Source: Myxococcales bacterium (GTDB taxonomy: Bacteria > Myxococcota > Myxococcia > Myxococcales > Myxococcaceae). From it: DNA of 46,901 nt. Numbering within the stretch: position 1 is the first letter of the stretch; each line of letters starts with the position of its first letter. The translations under genes and the position numbers were made by a program. The notes under the pieces are model-generated. The model was not told where the DNA came from. It did not search any database and was given only the letters and a program-made list of their open reading frames with translations. This document shows, in pieces, positions 15,338 to 24,081 of this stretch. The DNA is taken from positions 1 through 46,901 of the forward strand of contig JAUXRI010000256.1 of NCBI GenBank assembly GCA_030681895.1, given 5' to 3'.

Positions 15338-16156
15338 TCACGCCACCAGCGTACGCGAATAGACCTCATTCACCACGACGGCGCCGCGGGCCCGGAGCTC
15401 GTGTTCCTGCGCGCGCCAGAGCGCTCCGTACTTGTAGAACGGCACGTGCGGCTGAAGGTGATGCACCAGGTGCAGGCTCTGGTTGAGGAGTAGCACCTGC
15501 CAGAGCATCCCCGTGCGCACGGTCGTCGCGCGGAAGCGGTCCTCACGGCCGAGCACGAGGTGCGGCGCGTGCGGCAGATAGTCGAAGGCACACGCCAGAA
15601 CGCAGAGCGCGAGGCGAGAGCTGATCACCCACGCGAGCGCGACGAGGCCATAGCCAGTCATCGACAGCGCGACGACCAGCACCATGAGGAGCGCCAGGGA
15701 GCAGACGACATCGAGCAGCTCCGCGCGTGAGCGGCCGGCGCGCAGATAGGTGACGTAGTAGTGGAGGTCCTGCGTCATCCACCGCAACGGGAGCAGCGCG
15801 CTCGGCCCTCGGGAGCTCCAGAAGTCAGGGTCGCGCTCGGAGTCATTGGTGTGCAGGTGATGCTCGAGGTGCACGTACCGGAACGCCGCGTATGGGCCGA
15901 ACAGCGGCACCACCGACAGCCGCCCGATGAGCTCGTTGAGCCACGCCGACTTCGCCACTGCGCCATGCGTTGCGTCGTGGAGCGGGGTGAAGGCGAGGTA
16001 CGCACCGAGGGTCATCAGCGCCAGCCCGGGGACGAAGGCGCCGCCCGCCACCACCATCGCTCCAACGGCCGAGCTGGTGAGCGCCACGAGCGCGAGCGCG
16101 ATGGTTGGCACAGCCAGGACGGGTGACTGCAGAGCGGCTTTGAGCGCGGGAGACAT
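15338..16156 (-). CDS. Membrane fatty-acid desaturase / carotenoid hydroxylase-like di-iron enzyme
   Basis: 272 aa. Three histidine boxes of the membrane di-iron family are present: HDATHG (about 61-66), HLEHHLHTN followed by a DPDFW stretch (about 96-110) and HLVHHLQPH (about 230-238). Several hydrophobic helices (10-55, 155-195) flank them. Such enzymes use O2 and reduced ferredoxin or cytochrome b5 to desaturate or hydroxylate lipids. The DPD after box 2 is shared with fatty-acid desaturases and CrtR-like beta-carotene hydroxylases, so the substrate cannot be settled. It is convergent to the cytochrome operon and divergent from the HEAT-PilT gene. Confidence 0.85.
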   Translation of the reverse strand: MSPALKAALQSPVLAVPTIALALVALTSSAVGAMVVAGGAFVPGLALMTLGAYLAFTPLHDATHGAVAKSAWLNELIGRLSVVPLFGPYAAFRYVHLEHHLHTNDSERDPDFWSSRGPSALLPLRWMTQDLHYYVTYLRAGRSRAELLDVVCSLALLMVLVVALSMTGYGLVALAWVISSRLALCVLACAFDYLPHAPHLVLGREDRFRATTVRTGMLWQVLLLNQSLHLVHHLQPHVPFYKYGALWRAQEHELRARGAVVVNEVYSRTLVA

Positions 16157-16360
16157 TTGAAACTCCTGTTGGTCGGGCGGCCAAGCTGCCGGAGACGGGA
16201 GGCCGACTCAAGGGGCGGGAGGGTCGCGTCTTGGTCGCTCGCCAAATAAGGTCTTCCGTCACGCGCATTCGGGTTGGTTGGTGCCGCTCCGCCGTCCGCC
16301 CACGACACTCTTTTCCGCCCTGATTGCTACGGTGGAAGCCTCTTCGCCTCAGGAGCCACC

Positions 16361-18886
16361 GTGGCTTTCGGACTGTTCGGCAGCAAAGAAACCCCCATCG
16401 AGCGCCTCGCCTCGGGGAAGGTGAAAAACGAGCAGGAGAAGGCCCAGCTGCTCCAGGGCCTGGGCCAGCCGGCGGCCGAAGAGGTGATTCCGCTCGTCTT
16501 CTCCGATGACGCCGCCATCTCGCAGCGCGGGGCCCAGCTCTTCGTCGCTCGCGCCACGCCGCCCGCGATGGCCGCGCTGGTCGACGAGGGCCTGAGCCGC
16601 AACGCCATCACCACCATCGCGAAGGTGTTCCAGAAGGTGCGCGACGACCTCGTCATCGCGACCATCAACCACGCGCTGGGCCGCACCCGCGCTGATCAGG
16701 CCCGCAAGGTGTGGGAGCTCGCGCTCGACCTGCAGCCGGCCGTCAGCGACACGCTCCTCGAGCGCGCTGTGAAAGAAGCGCCGGGACCGCAACGCGTCGT
16801 CTCCTTGCGCCGGCTGGTGAAAGCGAAAGGCGCGGCGCCGCTCAAGCCGCTGCTCCTCGAGGCCGTCGAGAACCGTGAAGTGGCGGTGCGCAAGGAAGCC
16901 ATCACGCACCTGCAGACGCTCGAAGGCGACGACGTCTTCGCGGCGATGCTCGAGCGGCTCGGCGCCGATGACAGCAAGGAACTGCGCGACGCGGCCGGGG
17001 CCTGGCTGCAGCGCTACATCGCGAAGGCGCCTCCCGAGGTCCGCCCGCGCGTGCTGGGCAAGCTGCTGCTGGCGGGCTCACCGGAACAACGCGCGACGCT
17101 GGTGAAGAGCATGTTCTCGCAGGGCAACCCGGGCGACCTGCTCCACGGTGTGCTCGCGTTCTGCAAGACGCTGACGGGCCAGCAGCACCGCACCGTCATG
17201 GAGTCGCTGCAGACCGTCGGGAAGTCGCTCGTGCCTCACGCGGTGCAGCTGCTCAGCAACTCCGACGCCGACCTGCGCGTGCAGGCTGTCTACCTGCTCG
17301 AGGCGTACGAAGACCCGGCCACCATCGGCCCGATGCTGCAGATGTTGAACGACCCGGACTGGTGGGTGCGCATCGTCGCGTGCGAGACGATGGGACGGCT
17401 GAAGGAGCCCAAGACGGTGAGCGCGCTGGCCCGCATGTTGACGGACAGCGACGCGCGCTGGGCCGCCATCGACGCGGTCGCCACCATCGGCGGCCCCGAA
17501 GCGGCGGGCGCGTTGATTCCGCTGCTGAAGGACCCGATGCCCGAGGTGCGCAGCGCGACGGTGACGGCGCTCAAGCGCGTGAAGGACCCGCGCATCGAAG
17601 CGGCGCTCATCGAGGTGGCGAAGACGGACACGGCGGTCGACGTGAAGCTGAAGGCCGTCGAGGTGCTGCGCGAGCTCAAGGGCGCGGGGCCGGGCTCCGG
17701 CGCCGTCATCGCATCGAAGGACCTCACCAAGCCCATCGAGAAGCTGCTGGCCTACGCACGAGAGAAGGGCGCGAGCGACCTGCACCTGACGCCGGGAGAA
17801 CCGCCGCTGTTGCGGCTGAACGGTGCACTCGTCCGGCTCGACTCGGCGAAGCTCGACAGTGAGCAGGTGCGCGTGATGCTCGTCGACCTGCTCGACCCGG
17901 TGCGCGCGCCGCAGCTCGAGAAGACCGGCTCGGTCGACTTCTGCTACCCCATCGCGGGCGTCGGCCGGTACCGCGCCAACGTGTACAAGATGAAGCGCGG
18001 CTACGCGGGCGCGTTCCGGTGCATCGCGAACATGGCGCCCACGCTGCAGCAGCTCGGCGTGCCGAAGCGGCTCAACGACATCGGCACGCTCCATCAAGGC
18101 ATCGTGCTCGTCACCGGGCCCGCGGGCTGCGGCAAGACGACCACGCTCACCTCGCTCATCGACCTCATCAACGAGTCACGCCACGCGCACGTGCTCACCT
18201 TCGAGGACCCGGTGGAGTTCGTCCACGTCTCGAAGAAGGCGCTCATCAACCAACGCGAGATTGGCAAGGACTCGGCGACGTATGCGTCTGCGATGCGCGG
18301 CGCGTTGCGCGAAGACCCCGACATCATCGTCGTCGGCGACATGCGAGACCCCGACACGATTCGCCTCGCGCTGCTGGCCTCGGAGACGGGTCACCTCGTG
18401 GTGGCGACGATGCAGACGACCGGCGCGGCGGCCACCATCGACAAACTCGTCGAGTCCTTCCCCTCCGAAGAGCACCAGCAGGTGCGCACGAGCCTCTCCG
18501 AGAGCCTCAAGCTCGTCGTCTCGCAGATGCTGGTGCCTCACGCGAACGGCGCCAGCCGCGTCGGCATCTTCGAGGTCCTCACCAGCACGTCGTCGGTGCG
18601 CGCGCTGATTCGAGACGGGCGCACGCTGCAGCTCGCCAGCACGATGCTCATCGGCCGCGGCGTCGGCATGCAGACCATCGACGGCTCGCTGGAAGAGCGG
18701 CTGCGCGCTGGAGACATCACCTTCGAGGTGGCCATGCAGTACGCGCAGAACAAGGAGAACTTCGCGAAGCTGGCGAACACGCCGATGGCGCAACCCGCCG
18801 CGAAGCTGGGCCCTGCGACGACACCGGCCGGAGCCCCCGCTCGCCCCGGTGCACCCGCGCCCGCCACCACCCGGAGGCCGTCATGA
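16361..18886 (+). CDS. HEAT-repeat/PilT fusion ATPase with altered catalytic motifs
   Basis: 841 aa from the GTG at 16361, preceded by AGGAG at 5 nt; the open frame upstream lacks a ribosome site. Residues about 1-440 are helical HEAT-like repeats (units such as DPDWWVRIVACETMGRLKE). Residues about 455-800 form a PilT-type secretion ATPase: ASDLHLTPGEPPLLRLNG at the N-terminal domain, Walker A GPAGCGKTTT (near 586), Asp box FEDPVEF, Walker B IIVVGDMRD (near 652). The usual PilT Glu in GEMRD is Asp here, and the His box HTNSA is QTTGA (near 683). A Pro/Ala tail ends the protein. It overlaps pilT by ATGA. It may be a regulatory or weakly active partner of the downstream retraction ATPase. Confidence 0.88.
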   Translation: MAFGLFGSKETPIERLASGKVKNEQEKAQLLQGLGQPAAEEVIPLVFSDDAAISQRGAQLFVARATPPAMAALVDEGLSRNAITTIAKVFQKVRDDLVIATINHALGRTRADQARKVWELALDLQPAVSDTLLERAVKEAPGPQRVVSLRRLVKAKGAAPLKPLLLEAVENREVAVRKEAITHLQTLEGDDVFAAMLERLGADDSKELRDAAGAWLQRYIAKAPPEVRPRVLGKLLLAGSPEQRATLVKSMFSQGNPGDLLHGVLAFCKTLTGQQHRTVMESLQTVGKSLVPHAVQLLSNSDADLRVQAVYLLEAYEDPATIGPMLQMLNDPDWWVRIVACETMGRLKEPKTVSALARMLTDSDARWAAIDAVATIGGPEAAGALIPLLKDPMPEVRSATVTALKRVKDPRIEAALIEVAKTDTAVDVKLKAVEVLRELKGAGPGSGAVIASKDLTKPIEKLLAYAREKGASDLHLTPGEPPLLRLNGALVRLDSAKLDSEQVRVMLVDLLDPVRAPQLEKTGSVDFCYPIAGVGRYRANVYKMKRGYAGAFRCIANMAPTLQQLGVPKRLNDIGTLHQGIVLVTGPAGCGKTTTLTSLIDLINESRHAHVLTFEDPVEFVHVSKKALINQREIGKDSATYASAMRGALREDPDIIVVGDMRDPDTIRLALLASETGHLVVATMQTTGAAATIDKLVESFPSEEHQQVRTSLSESLKLVVSQMLVPHANGASRVGIFEVLTSTSSVRALIRDGRTLQLASTMLIGRGVGMQTIDGSLEERLRAGDITFEVAMQYAQNKENFAKLANTPMAQPAAKLGPATTPAGAPARPGAPAPATTRRPS

Positions 18887-20052
18887 GCAACGCGCCCGGA
18901 CCGAACCTCTCGCGCCAGACGCCCGGTGACCGCCAGGTGCGCGTGAACGACCGCATCGGCCGTTTCCTGAAGCTGATGAAGGACTGGGGCGCGAGCGACC
19001 TGCACCTCTCGGTCGGCCGGCCGCCGCTGTTCCGCGTCGACGGCGTCATCAGCGAGGTGCGCTACCGCAACTTGAGCGACGGCGACTTCCGCACCCTCAT
19101 CGAGCCCATCACGCCGCCGCACCTGTGGAACCAGTACGAGCGCACCGGCGACGTCGACTTCGCGTACGACCTGCCTGGCGTCTCGCGCTACCGCGTGAAC
19201 CTGTTTCGTCAACAGCGCGGCATGGCGGCGGTGTTCCGCAACCTCTCGGCGAGCCTCGTCAGCATCGACCGCCTGAACCTACCGGAGCAGGTGCACCGCT
19301 TCGTCGACATGCGCGCGGGCCTGGTGCTGGTGACGGGGCCGACCGGCTCGGGCAAGTCGACGACGCTGGCCGCCATCATCAACGAGATGAACACGAAGCG
19401 GCCGCTGCACTTCATCACCATCGAAGACCCGGTGGAGTTCGTGCACGAGAACAAGAAGTCCATCGTGTCCCAGCGAGAGGTGGGCACGCACGCCGAGGGC
19501 TTCGCGCCCGCGCTCAAGGCCGCCATGCGCGAGAACCCCGACGTCATCCTCGTCGGCGAAATGCGAGACCTCGAGACCATCGACGCGGCTCTGGCGGCGG
19601 CCGAGACGGGCACGCTGGTGTTCGGAACGCTGCACACCAACTCGGCGGCGAAGACCATCGACCGGCTCATCAGCGCGTTCCCCAGCGACCGCCAGCCCGG
19701 CGTGCGCAACACGTTGTCGAGCGTGCTGCGTGGCGTGCTCGCGCAGCAGTTGCTCCGCAAGAAGGTCGGCGGGCGCATCGCCGCGGTCGAGGTGATGTTC
19801 TCGAACTTCGCGGTGAGCTCGATGATTCGTGAGGGCAAGACGCACCAGATTGGCGGCGCCATCGCGCAGGGCAAGAAGGACGGAATGATTGCGATGGACG
19901 ACACGCTGAAGAGCTTCGTGGAGGACGACGTGGTGGACGGCCACGACGCGCTCGACAAGGCCATCGACAAGGACTGGTTCCGCGCCTTCCTCAAGGAGAA
20001 GGGCGTGCTGACCGAGGTCGACGAGCCGGCTGCTCCACCTGCGAAGAAGTAG
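18883..20052 (+). CDS. pilT: Type IV pilus retraction ATPase PilT
   Basis: 389 aa. The ATG at 18883 overlaps the previous stop (ATGA) and has GGAGG about 6 nt upstream. All PilT motifs are canonical: ASDLHLSVGRPPLFRVDG, Walker A GPTGSGKSTT, Asp box IEDPVEF, Walker B VILVGEMRD, His box GTLHTNSAAKTID, and the C-terminal MIREGKTHQI (family AIRNLIREGK motif). PilT is a hexameric cytoplasmic motor that depolymerises type IV pili for twitching (in myxobacteria, social) motility. No other pil genes are in the window, so this is a satellite locus. Myxobacteria often have several PilT paralogues, so this may not be the main one. It abuts the convergent phosphoesterase gene with no gap. Confidence 0.9.
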   Translation: MSNAPGPNLSRQTPGDRQVRVNDRIGRFLKLMKDWGASDLHLSVGRPPLFRVDGVISEVRYRNLSDGDFRTLIEPITPPHLWNQYERTGDVDFAYDLPGVSRYRVNLFRQQRGMAAVFRNLSASLVSIDRLNLPEQVHRFVDMRAGLVLVTGPTGSGKSTTLAAIINEMNTKRPLHFITIEDPVEFVHENKKSIVSQREVGTHAEGFAPALKAAMRENPDVILVGEMRDLETIDAALAAAETGTLVFGTLHTNSAAKTIDRLISAFPSDRQPGVRNTLSSVLRGVLAQQLLRKKVGGRIAAVEVMFSNFAVSSMIREGKTHQIGGAIAQGKKDGMIAMDDTLKSFVEDDVVDGHDALDKAIDKDWFRAFLKEKGVLTEVDEPAAPPAKK

Positions 20053-20895
20053 TCAGCGGGGCTCGGCGCGACGCAACGTGATGAGCGTGAGCTCGGGCTC
20101 CGAGTTGAGGCGGGGCAGCCGCGTGCCTCGACCGAACCCGATGCCGCGGTTCACGTACAGCTGGTTGCCGCGCACGTTGTAGTGGCCGCGATAGTACGGC
20201 TGGCCCGCGCGCTTGAAGACGCCCTGGGTGAGGCCAGGCACGTCCCACTGGCCGCCGTGGGTGTGGCCCGAGAGGCAGAGCACGTCTTCCCACGCAGGGA
20301 GCTTCGACGCGCAGTTCGGCGTGTGGGTCAGCACCACGCGCGAGGTGTTCTGCTTCGTGCCTTTGAACGCGGCAGCGACGTCGTCGTTCTTCGTGGTGGT
20401 GTCGTCGATGCCGATGATCGACAGGTCGACACCACGCACGTTCACCTTCGTGTGCTGGTTCTGGAGAAGGCCGATGTCGGCGCGCTTGAGGCCGAGCGAG
20501 ACGGCGCTCGCGTCACTCCAGTGGTCGTGGTTGCCGAGCACCGCCCAGGCCTGCGGCTCGATGCGCTCCAGCAACTGTGGCACGCGCTCGTAGGGGTCGA
20601 AGCGGGTGGTGACGAAGTCGCCCGTCAGCACCGCGAGGTCGGGCTTCTCGGCGTTGAGCGCGTTCACGGCGGCGATGATGCGCCCGTCGGGCACGCCCGA
20701 GCCGATGTGCAGGTCGGAGAGCTGCGCGAGGGTGACGCCGTCGTGGGCCGGGTCGAGGCTCTCGAGGAAGACCTCGACGCGGGTGACTTCGAACGACTCG
20801 CGTTTGCCCTGACGGCGCTCCGCCCGCACCGAGGCAGGCGCGAGGACCGCGGCAGACATCGCTGACAGCATCGTTCGTCGAGTCATTGGCGCCAT
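20053..20895 (-). CDS. Tat-exported metallophosphoesterase (YkuE/YaeI-like)
   Basis: 280 aa. The N-terminus has a twin-arginine motif (TRRTMLSAM) and a hydrophobic stretch ending near VRA, suggesting Tat export; an ATG at 20886 is an alternative start. Metal-binding motifs of the calcineurin-like family are in order: SDLHIG (about 60), TGDFV (about 92), GNHDHW (about 122), a TH pair in VLTHTP and GHTHGGQ near 210. Related proteins (YaeI, YkuE, LpxG) act on phosphodiester or lipid substrates outside or at the inner membrane. The actual substrate is unknown. Its stop directly abuts the pilT stop. Confidence 0.87.
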   Translation of the reverse strand: MAPMTRRTMLSAMSAAVLAPASVRAERRQGKRESFEVTRVEVFLESLDPAHDGVTLAQLSDLHIGSGVPDGRIIAAVNALNAEKPDLAVLTGDFVTTRFDPYERVPQLLERIEPQAWAVLGNHDHWSDASAVSLGLKRADIGLLQNQHTKVNVRGVDLSIIGIDDTTTKNDDVAAAFKGTKQNTSRVVLTHTPNCASKLPAWEDVLCLSGHTHGGQWDVPGLTQGVFKRAGQPYYRGHYNVRGNQLYVNRGIGFGRGTRLPRLNSEPELTLITLRRAEPR

Positions 20896-21039
20896 GGGGA
20901 GAGTGCAAACCTAGCGACGCTCTCAACGACTCCGCCAGTGCGTGAATTCCGAACGGGTGGCCTGCGCAGTCAGGTGCGCAACGACGTCAGCACGTGCACT
21001 GGGTTGACGGGGACGGTCGAGCGCTGGTCAGGTGCCGCC

Positions 21040-23268
21040 GTGCGGTTTCGCTCGGTCCTCGCGGTGTTCGTCCTCGTGAGCTGTTCGAAGGACCAGCCCG
21101 CGGCCACGCAGTGCGAGCTGCGCATCGAGGTGCCCGAGAAGCTCGTCGCGCCAGTGGGCTCGTCGACCGACTTCACGGTGCGCATCTTCAACCCGACGGC
21201 GAAGCCGGTGCAGGTCAACGAGCTCTCCGTGTCCGCGCCGTTCTCCTTCCGCAATGAGACGAGCACCTTCTCCATCGGCGCCGGAACGTGCGAGGCGCCG
21301 GGTGAGGTGGGGCTCGTGCTCGGGTTCTCGCCGACGGCGTTTGGGCTTCAGCGAGCGGAGCTGACGATGCTGGTGGATGGCGTTCCGCGAGTCGTCAGCT
21401 TGAGCGCGATGGGAACCGGCCCGCTGCTGAGCGCCGCGAGCGCGGTGAACTTCGGAGCGACGGGGCTCCTGCCCTCGCTGCCTCGCCCGCTCGCGGTGCG
21501 GAACGTCGGAACCGTGGACACGAGTCTCTGGGTCGAGGTCGTCGACGTGACGGCCGCGAACGCGACGACTTCTCCAGACGAGCTGTGCGTTGGAGCCGTC
21601 GAGCTCGGCGTGTGTCAGCCCTCGAGCCGCGTGACGGTTCGACGCGATGCCTCGTTCTCGTTGTCCGTCGTGCCGACGTCGCCTGGACCGAAGTCGTGGA
21701 CGGTCGAGCTGCGCGCGGGTGACACGACGTGGACGACCCGGGTGAGCGCGACCGTGGTGGACACCCTTGACTGTCAGCTCTCGGCCGACCCCGCCGTGCT
21801 CGACTTCGGGCTGGTGGCTGTCGCGAAACGAACCGTTCGGTCGACCACGCTGCGCAACTCGGGCTCGACCTCGTGTGTCGTCACGGCGGCGCGAACGAAT
21901 GACTCCCGCTTCGAGGTCGTCAGTGCACAGCGCACGATTCCCGCCGGCGGCTCACAGGTCGTCAGCGTCGAGGCGCTCGAGAACAAGCCGCCTCAGACGA
22001 AGTCGACGCTGATCATCGACCTTGCGAGGAGCGCTCCGGGGCTGCTCGGGACGCTGGAGGTCGCGCTCGAGACGGCGGCGCCGGCTGGCTGTCTCATTGA
22101 GTCACCCAACCCAGTCGCCTTCGGCCGCGCGCGCACCGACTGCCAACCAGCTGTGCGGACGGTCAGGCTCATCAACCGCTGCGCAGCACCGTTCCACGTC
22201 TCGGTGAGCACCGTCGGCCCGTTCAGCATCGTCGGAGCGCCGTCCCCGTTTCAGACGGTCCTTCAGCCGGCGCAGCCAGTCCCGGTGGTGCTGGGCTTCT
22301 CGGCCGATGCTGCGATGGGCTCGAACTCGGGCGCGCTCCGGATCGAGTTTGGCCGGGACCAGGAGACGCTCGTGGCTCTTGGTGGAATCGCAGAAGGCCC
22401 GGAGCTCAAGACCGACACCTTCGCCTTCGACGCGAGATTCCTGAATGACACCATCATCATCCTCGACGACTCGCCGTCGTTCGCTCGACAGCACCCGAAC
22501 ACCAGAGCGGAGCTCGATCGACTTGCGTCGTACCTGAGCGCGACAAACGAGGTCTTCAGCAGCCGAGTGGCCTTCACGACGACTGATGTCAGCGCATCGG
22601 GAGCTCGAGGGCGATTCCGGTCGACGGATGGTGGGCATCGATGGGCATCGGGCGATGACCCTTCGTTTCTCGCGACCTTCGCAGCGTTGAGCACGCTGTC
22701 GACCTCAGGCGCTGAACGCCAATCGTGCATCGAAGCAGCTGCACGCGCGGTCACGGAGCCACTGCGCTCTGACCCGCAAGCCAACGGAGGCTTCGCGAGG
22801 CAGAACGCGTTCCTGAGTCTTCTGTGCGTGACCGATGACGTGGAACACGCTGCCGACCCGGCTGCATGGCGTCGTCAACTCGAGAGCCTCGATGCCGGTA
22901 TTCGGCTCAACTACTCGGTGATGGGCCCGTTTGGGTCGGCGTGCCCGGTCGACGCGCTCGACGTCGATGGCGGCCACCTCGTCAGCGTCAGGGCCTTCAA
23001 TGGAACCTGGAGCGACGTGTGTCGCCCCTGGCAAATCTACGGTCTCACTGGCCGACCGTCTCGGCGCACCGACTTCGTCCTCACGGGTACGCCAGTCGTT
23101 GCCTCGTTGCGGGTGACGCTCGGTGGCGTTGAACTCCCACGGGAATCCGGCACTCAGTCGAATTGGTCGTACAACGACGGCACCAAGAGAATCACGATTT
23201 CACCTTCGCTTCTCGGACTCGACCCGCCGCCAGTGACCGTGTCGTACCGGACCGTCTGCCCGTACTGA
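21040..23268 (+). CDS. Large lipoprotein with ASH-type Ig-like repeats and a vWA-like domain
   Basis: About 742 aa from the GTG at 21040, which yields a signal peptide with lipobox (LVSC); the frame is open to 20938 but that part lacks a signal. Three or more beta-sandwich repeats of the ASH/'choice-of-anchor D' type follow (strands like AVNFGATG, VLDFGLVAV, PVAFGRAR each introducing a domain, about 130-480). Residues about 490-680 look like a von Willebrand A domain with a MIDAS motif (DDSPS). The C-terminus is again beta-rich. Such proteins are common in myxobacterial envelopes and may bind proteins or polymers; no enzyme activity is evident. Its stop codon abuts the convergent methyltransferase stop. 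Confidence 0.75.
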   Translation: MRFRSVLAVFVLVSCSKDQPAATQCELRIEVPEKLVAPVGSSTDFTVRIFNPTAKPVQVNELSVSAPFSFRNETSTFSIGAGTCEAPGEVGLVLGFSPTAFGLQRAELTMLVDGVPRVVSLSAMGTGPLLSAASAVNFGATGLLPSLPRPLAVRNVGTVDTSLWVEVVDVTAANATTSPDELCVGAVELGVCQPSSRVTVRRDASFSLSVVPTSPGPKSWTVELRAGDTTWTTRVSATVVDTLDCQLSADPAVLDFGLVAVAKRTVRSTTLRNSGSTSCVVTAARTNDSRFEVVSAQRTIPAGGSQVVSVEALENKPPQTKSTLIIDLARSAPGLLGTLEVALETAAPAGCLIESPNPVAFGRARTDCQPAVRTVRLINRCAAPFHVSVSTVGPFSIVGAPSPFQTVLQPAQPVPVVLGFSADAAMGSNSGALRIEFGRDQETLVALGGIAEGPELKTDTFAFDARFLNDTIIILDDSPSFARQHPNTRAELDRLASYLSATNEVFSSRVAFTTTDVSASGARGRFRSTDGGHRWASGDDPSFLATFAALSTLSTSGAERQSCIEAAARAVTEPLRSDPQANGGFARQNAFLSLLCVTDDVEHAADPAAWRRQLESLDAGIRLNYSVMGPFGSACPVDALDVDGGHLVSVRAFNGTWSDVCRPWQIYGLTGRPSRRTDFVLTGTPVVASLRVTLGGVELPRESGTQSNWSYNDGTKRITISPSLLGLDPPPVTVSYRTVCPY

Positions 23269-24081
23269 TCAGGCCGCGGTCGCCTCGAAGACGATGGCCT
23301 CCATCGAGCCATCGATGGCGCCTGCACCGAATCGCTGAACCAGCGCCTGAGTCGCCGTCGCCGTCACCTCGTCGAGCCGAGACGCGTCGCGCGAATCGAT
23401 TTCTCCGCGAATCGGCGTGCCCTGACAGAGGCCGACGGCGGCATCGCGCGCACTCGGAGCGCGGCTGCGTCGCTTCACGTGCTCACTCACCACCACGTCA
23501 AACCCCGCCTCGAGCAGCAGGGCCCGAATGATGGCCTCATCGAAGAAGCCATGGGCGACCCGGCGAGCGAGCGTCGGTGGATTGTCGGGGAAGCTCGCCG
23601 CCACCGACTCGGCGACGACGTGCGCGACCTCGTTGAGTTCGAGCTGCTCCCAGACACTGAAGACGAAGCGGCCGCCGCGCTTCAAGACTCGCCGTACCTC
23701 CGAGAACGCGCGGCGCTTGTCGGGGAAGAACATCACCCCGAACTGACACGCCACGAGGTCGAAGCTCGCGTCGCCGAACGGAAGGGCCATCGCGTCGGCC
23801 TGACGCCACGAGACGGTGCGCGCCCACGACGCTGCGGCCGCGACAGAGAGCATCGCTGGGTTGATGTCGGAGGCGATGATGGTCGCGCGCTCGCCGAGCT
23901 GAGCGAACAACGCGCGGGTGACGATGCCGCTCCCGGCCGCGGTCTCGAGCACGTCCCTCGGTGAAGACGACGCGACTCTCAGCGCCAGGTCTTCGGCGTA
24001 CGGCTCGAAGAACATCGGGCCGAGGTGGCGGTCGTAGACGGCGGGAATGGAGCCGGTGAACGTCGCATCCGAAGGAGTCAT
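23269..24081 (-). CDS. Class I SAM-dependent methyltransferase
   Basis: 270 aa. Motif I is VLETAAGSGIVTRAL (SAM-binding Gly-rich loop), followed by motif II-like IIASDINPAML, QADAMALPFGDASFD and the post-motif LKRGGRFVFSVWE. This is the UbiE/COQ5-like methyltransferase fold. The C-terminal half (about 160-270) is less conserved and would choose the acceptor. It is the last gene of a three-gene leftward operon, overlapping the O-antigen-ligase-like gene by ATGA, so it may modify a polysaccharide or lipid precursor. The substrate is unknown. Confidence 0.82.
   Translation of the reverse strand: MTPSDATFTGSIPAVYDRHLGPMFFEPYAEDLALRVASSSPRDVLETAAGSGIVTRALFAQLGERATIIASDINPAMLSVAAAASWARTVSWRQADAMALPFGDASFDLVACQFGVMFFPDKRRAFSEVRRVLKRGGRFVFSVWEQLELNEVAHVVAESVAASFPDNPPTLARRVAHGFFDEAIIRALLLEAGFDVVVSEHVKRRSRAPSARDAAVGLCQGTPIRGEIDSRDASRLDEVTATATQALVQRFGAGAIDGSMEAIVFEATAA

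Noticed and set aside
14847..15341. Minus-strand 164-codon frame in the convergent gap
   Set aside because: Rich in Arg/Ser/Pro, no ribosome site and no recognised motif; kept only as a note under the gap.
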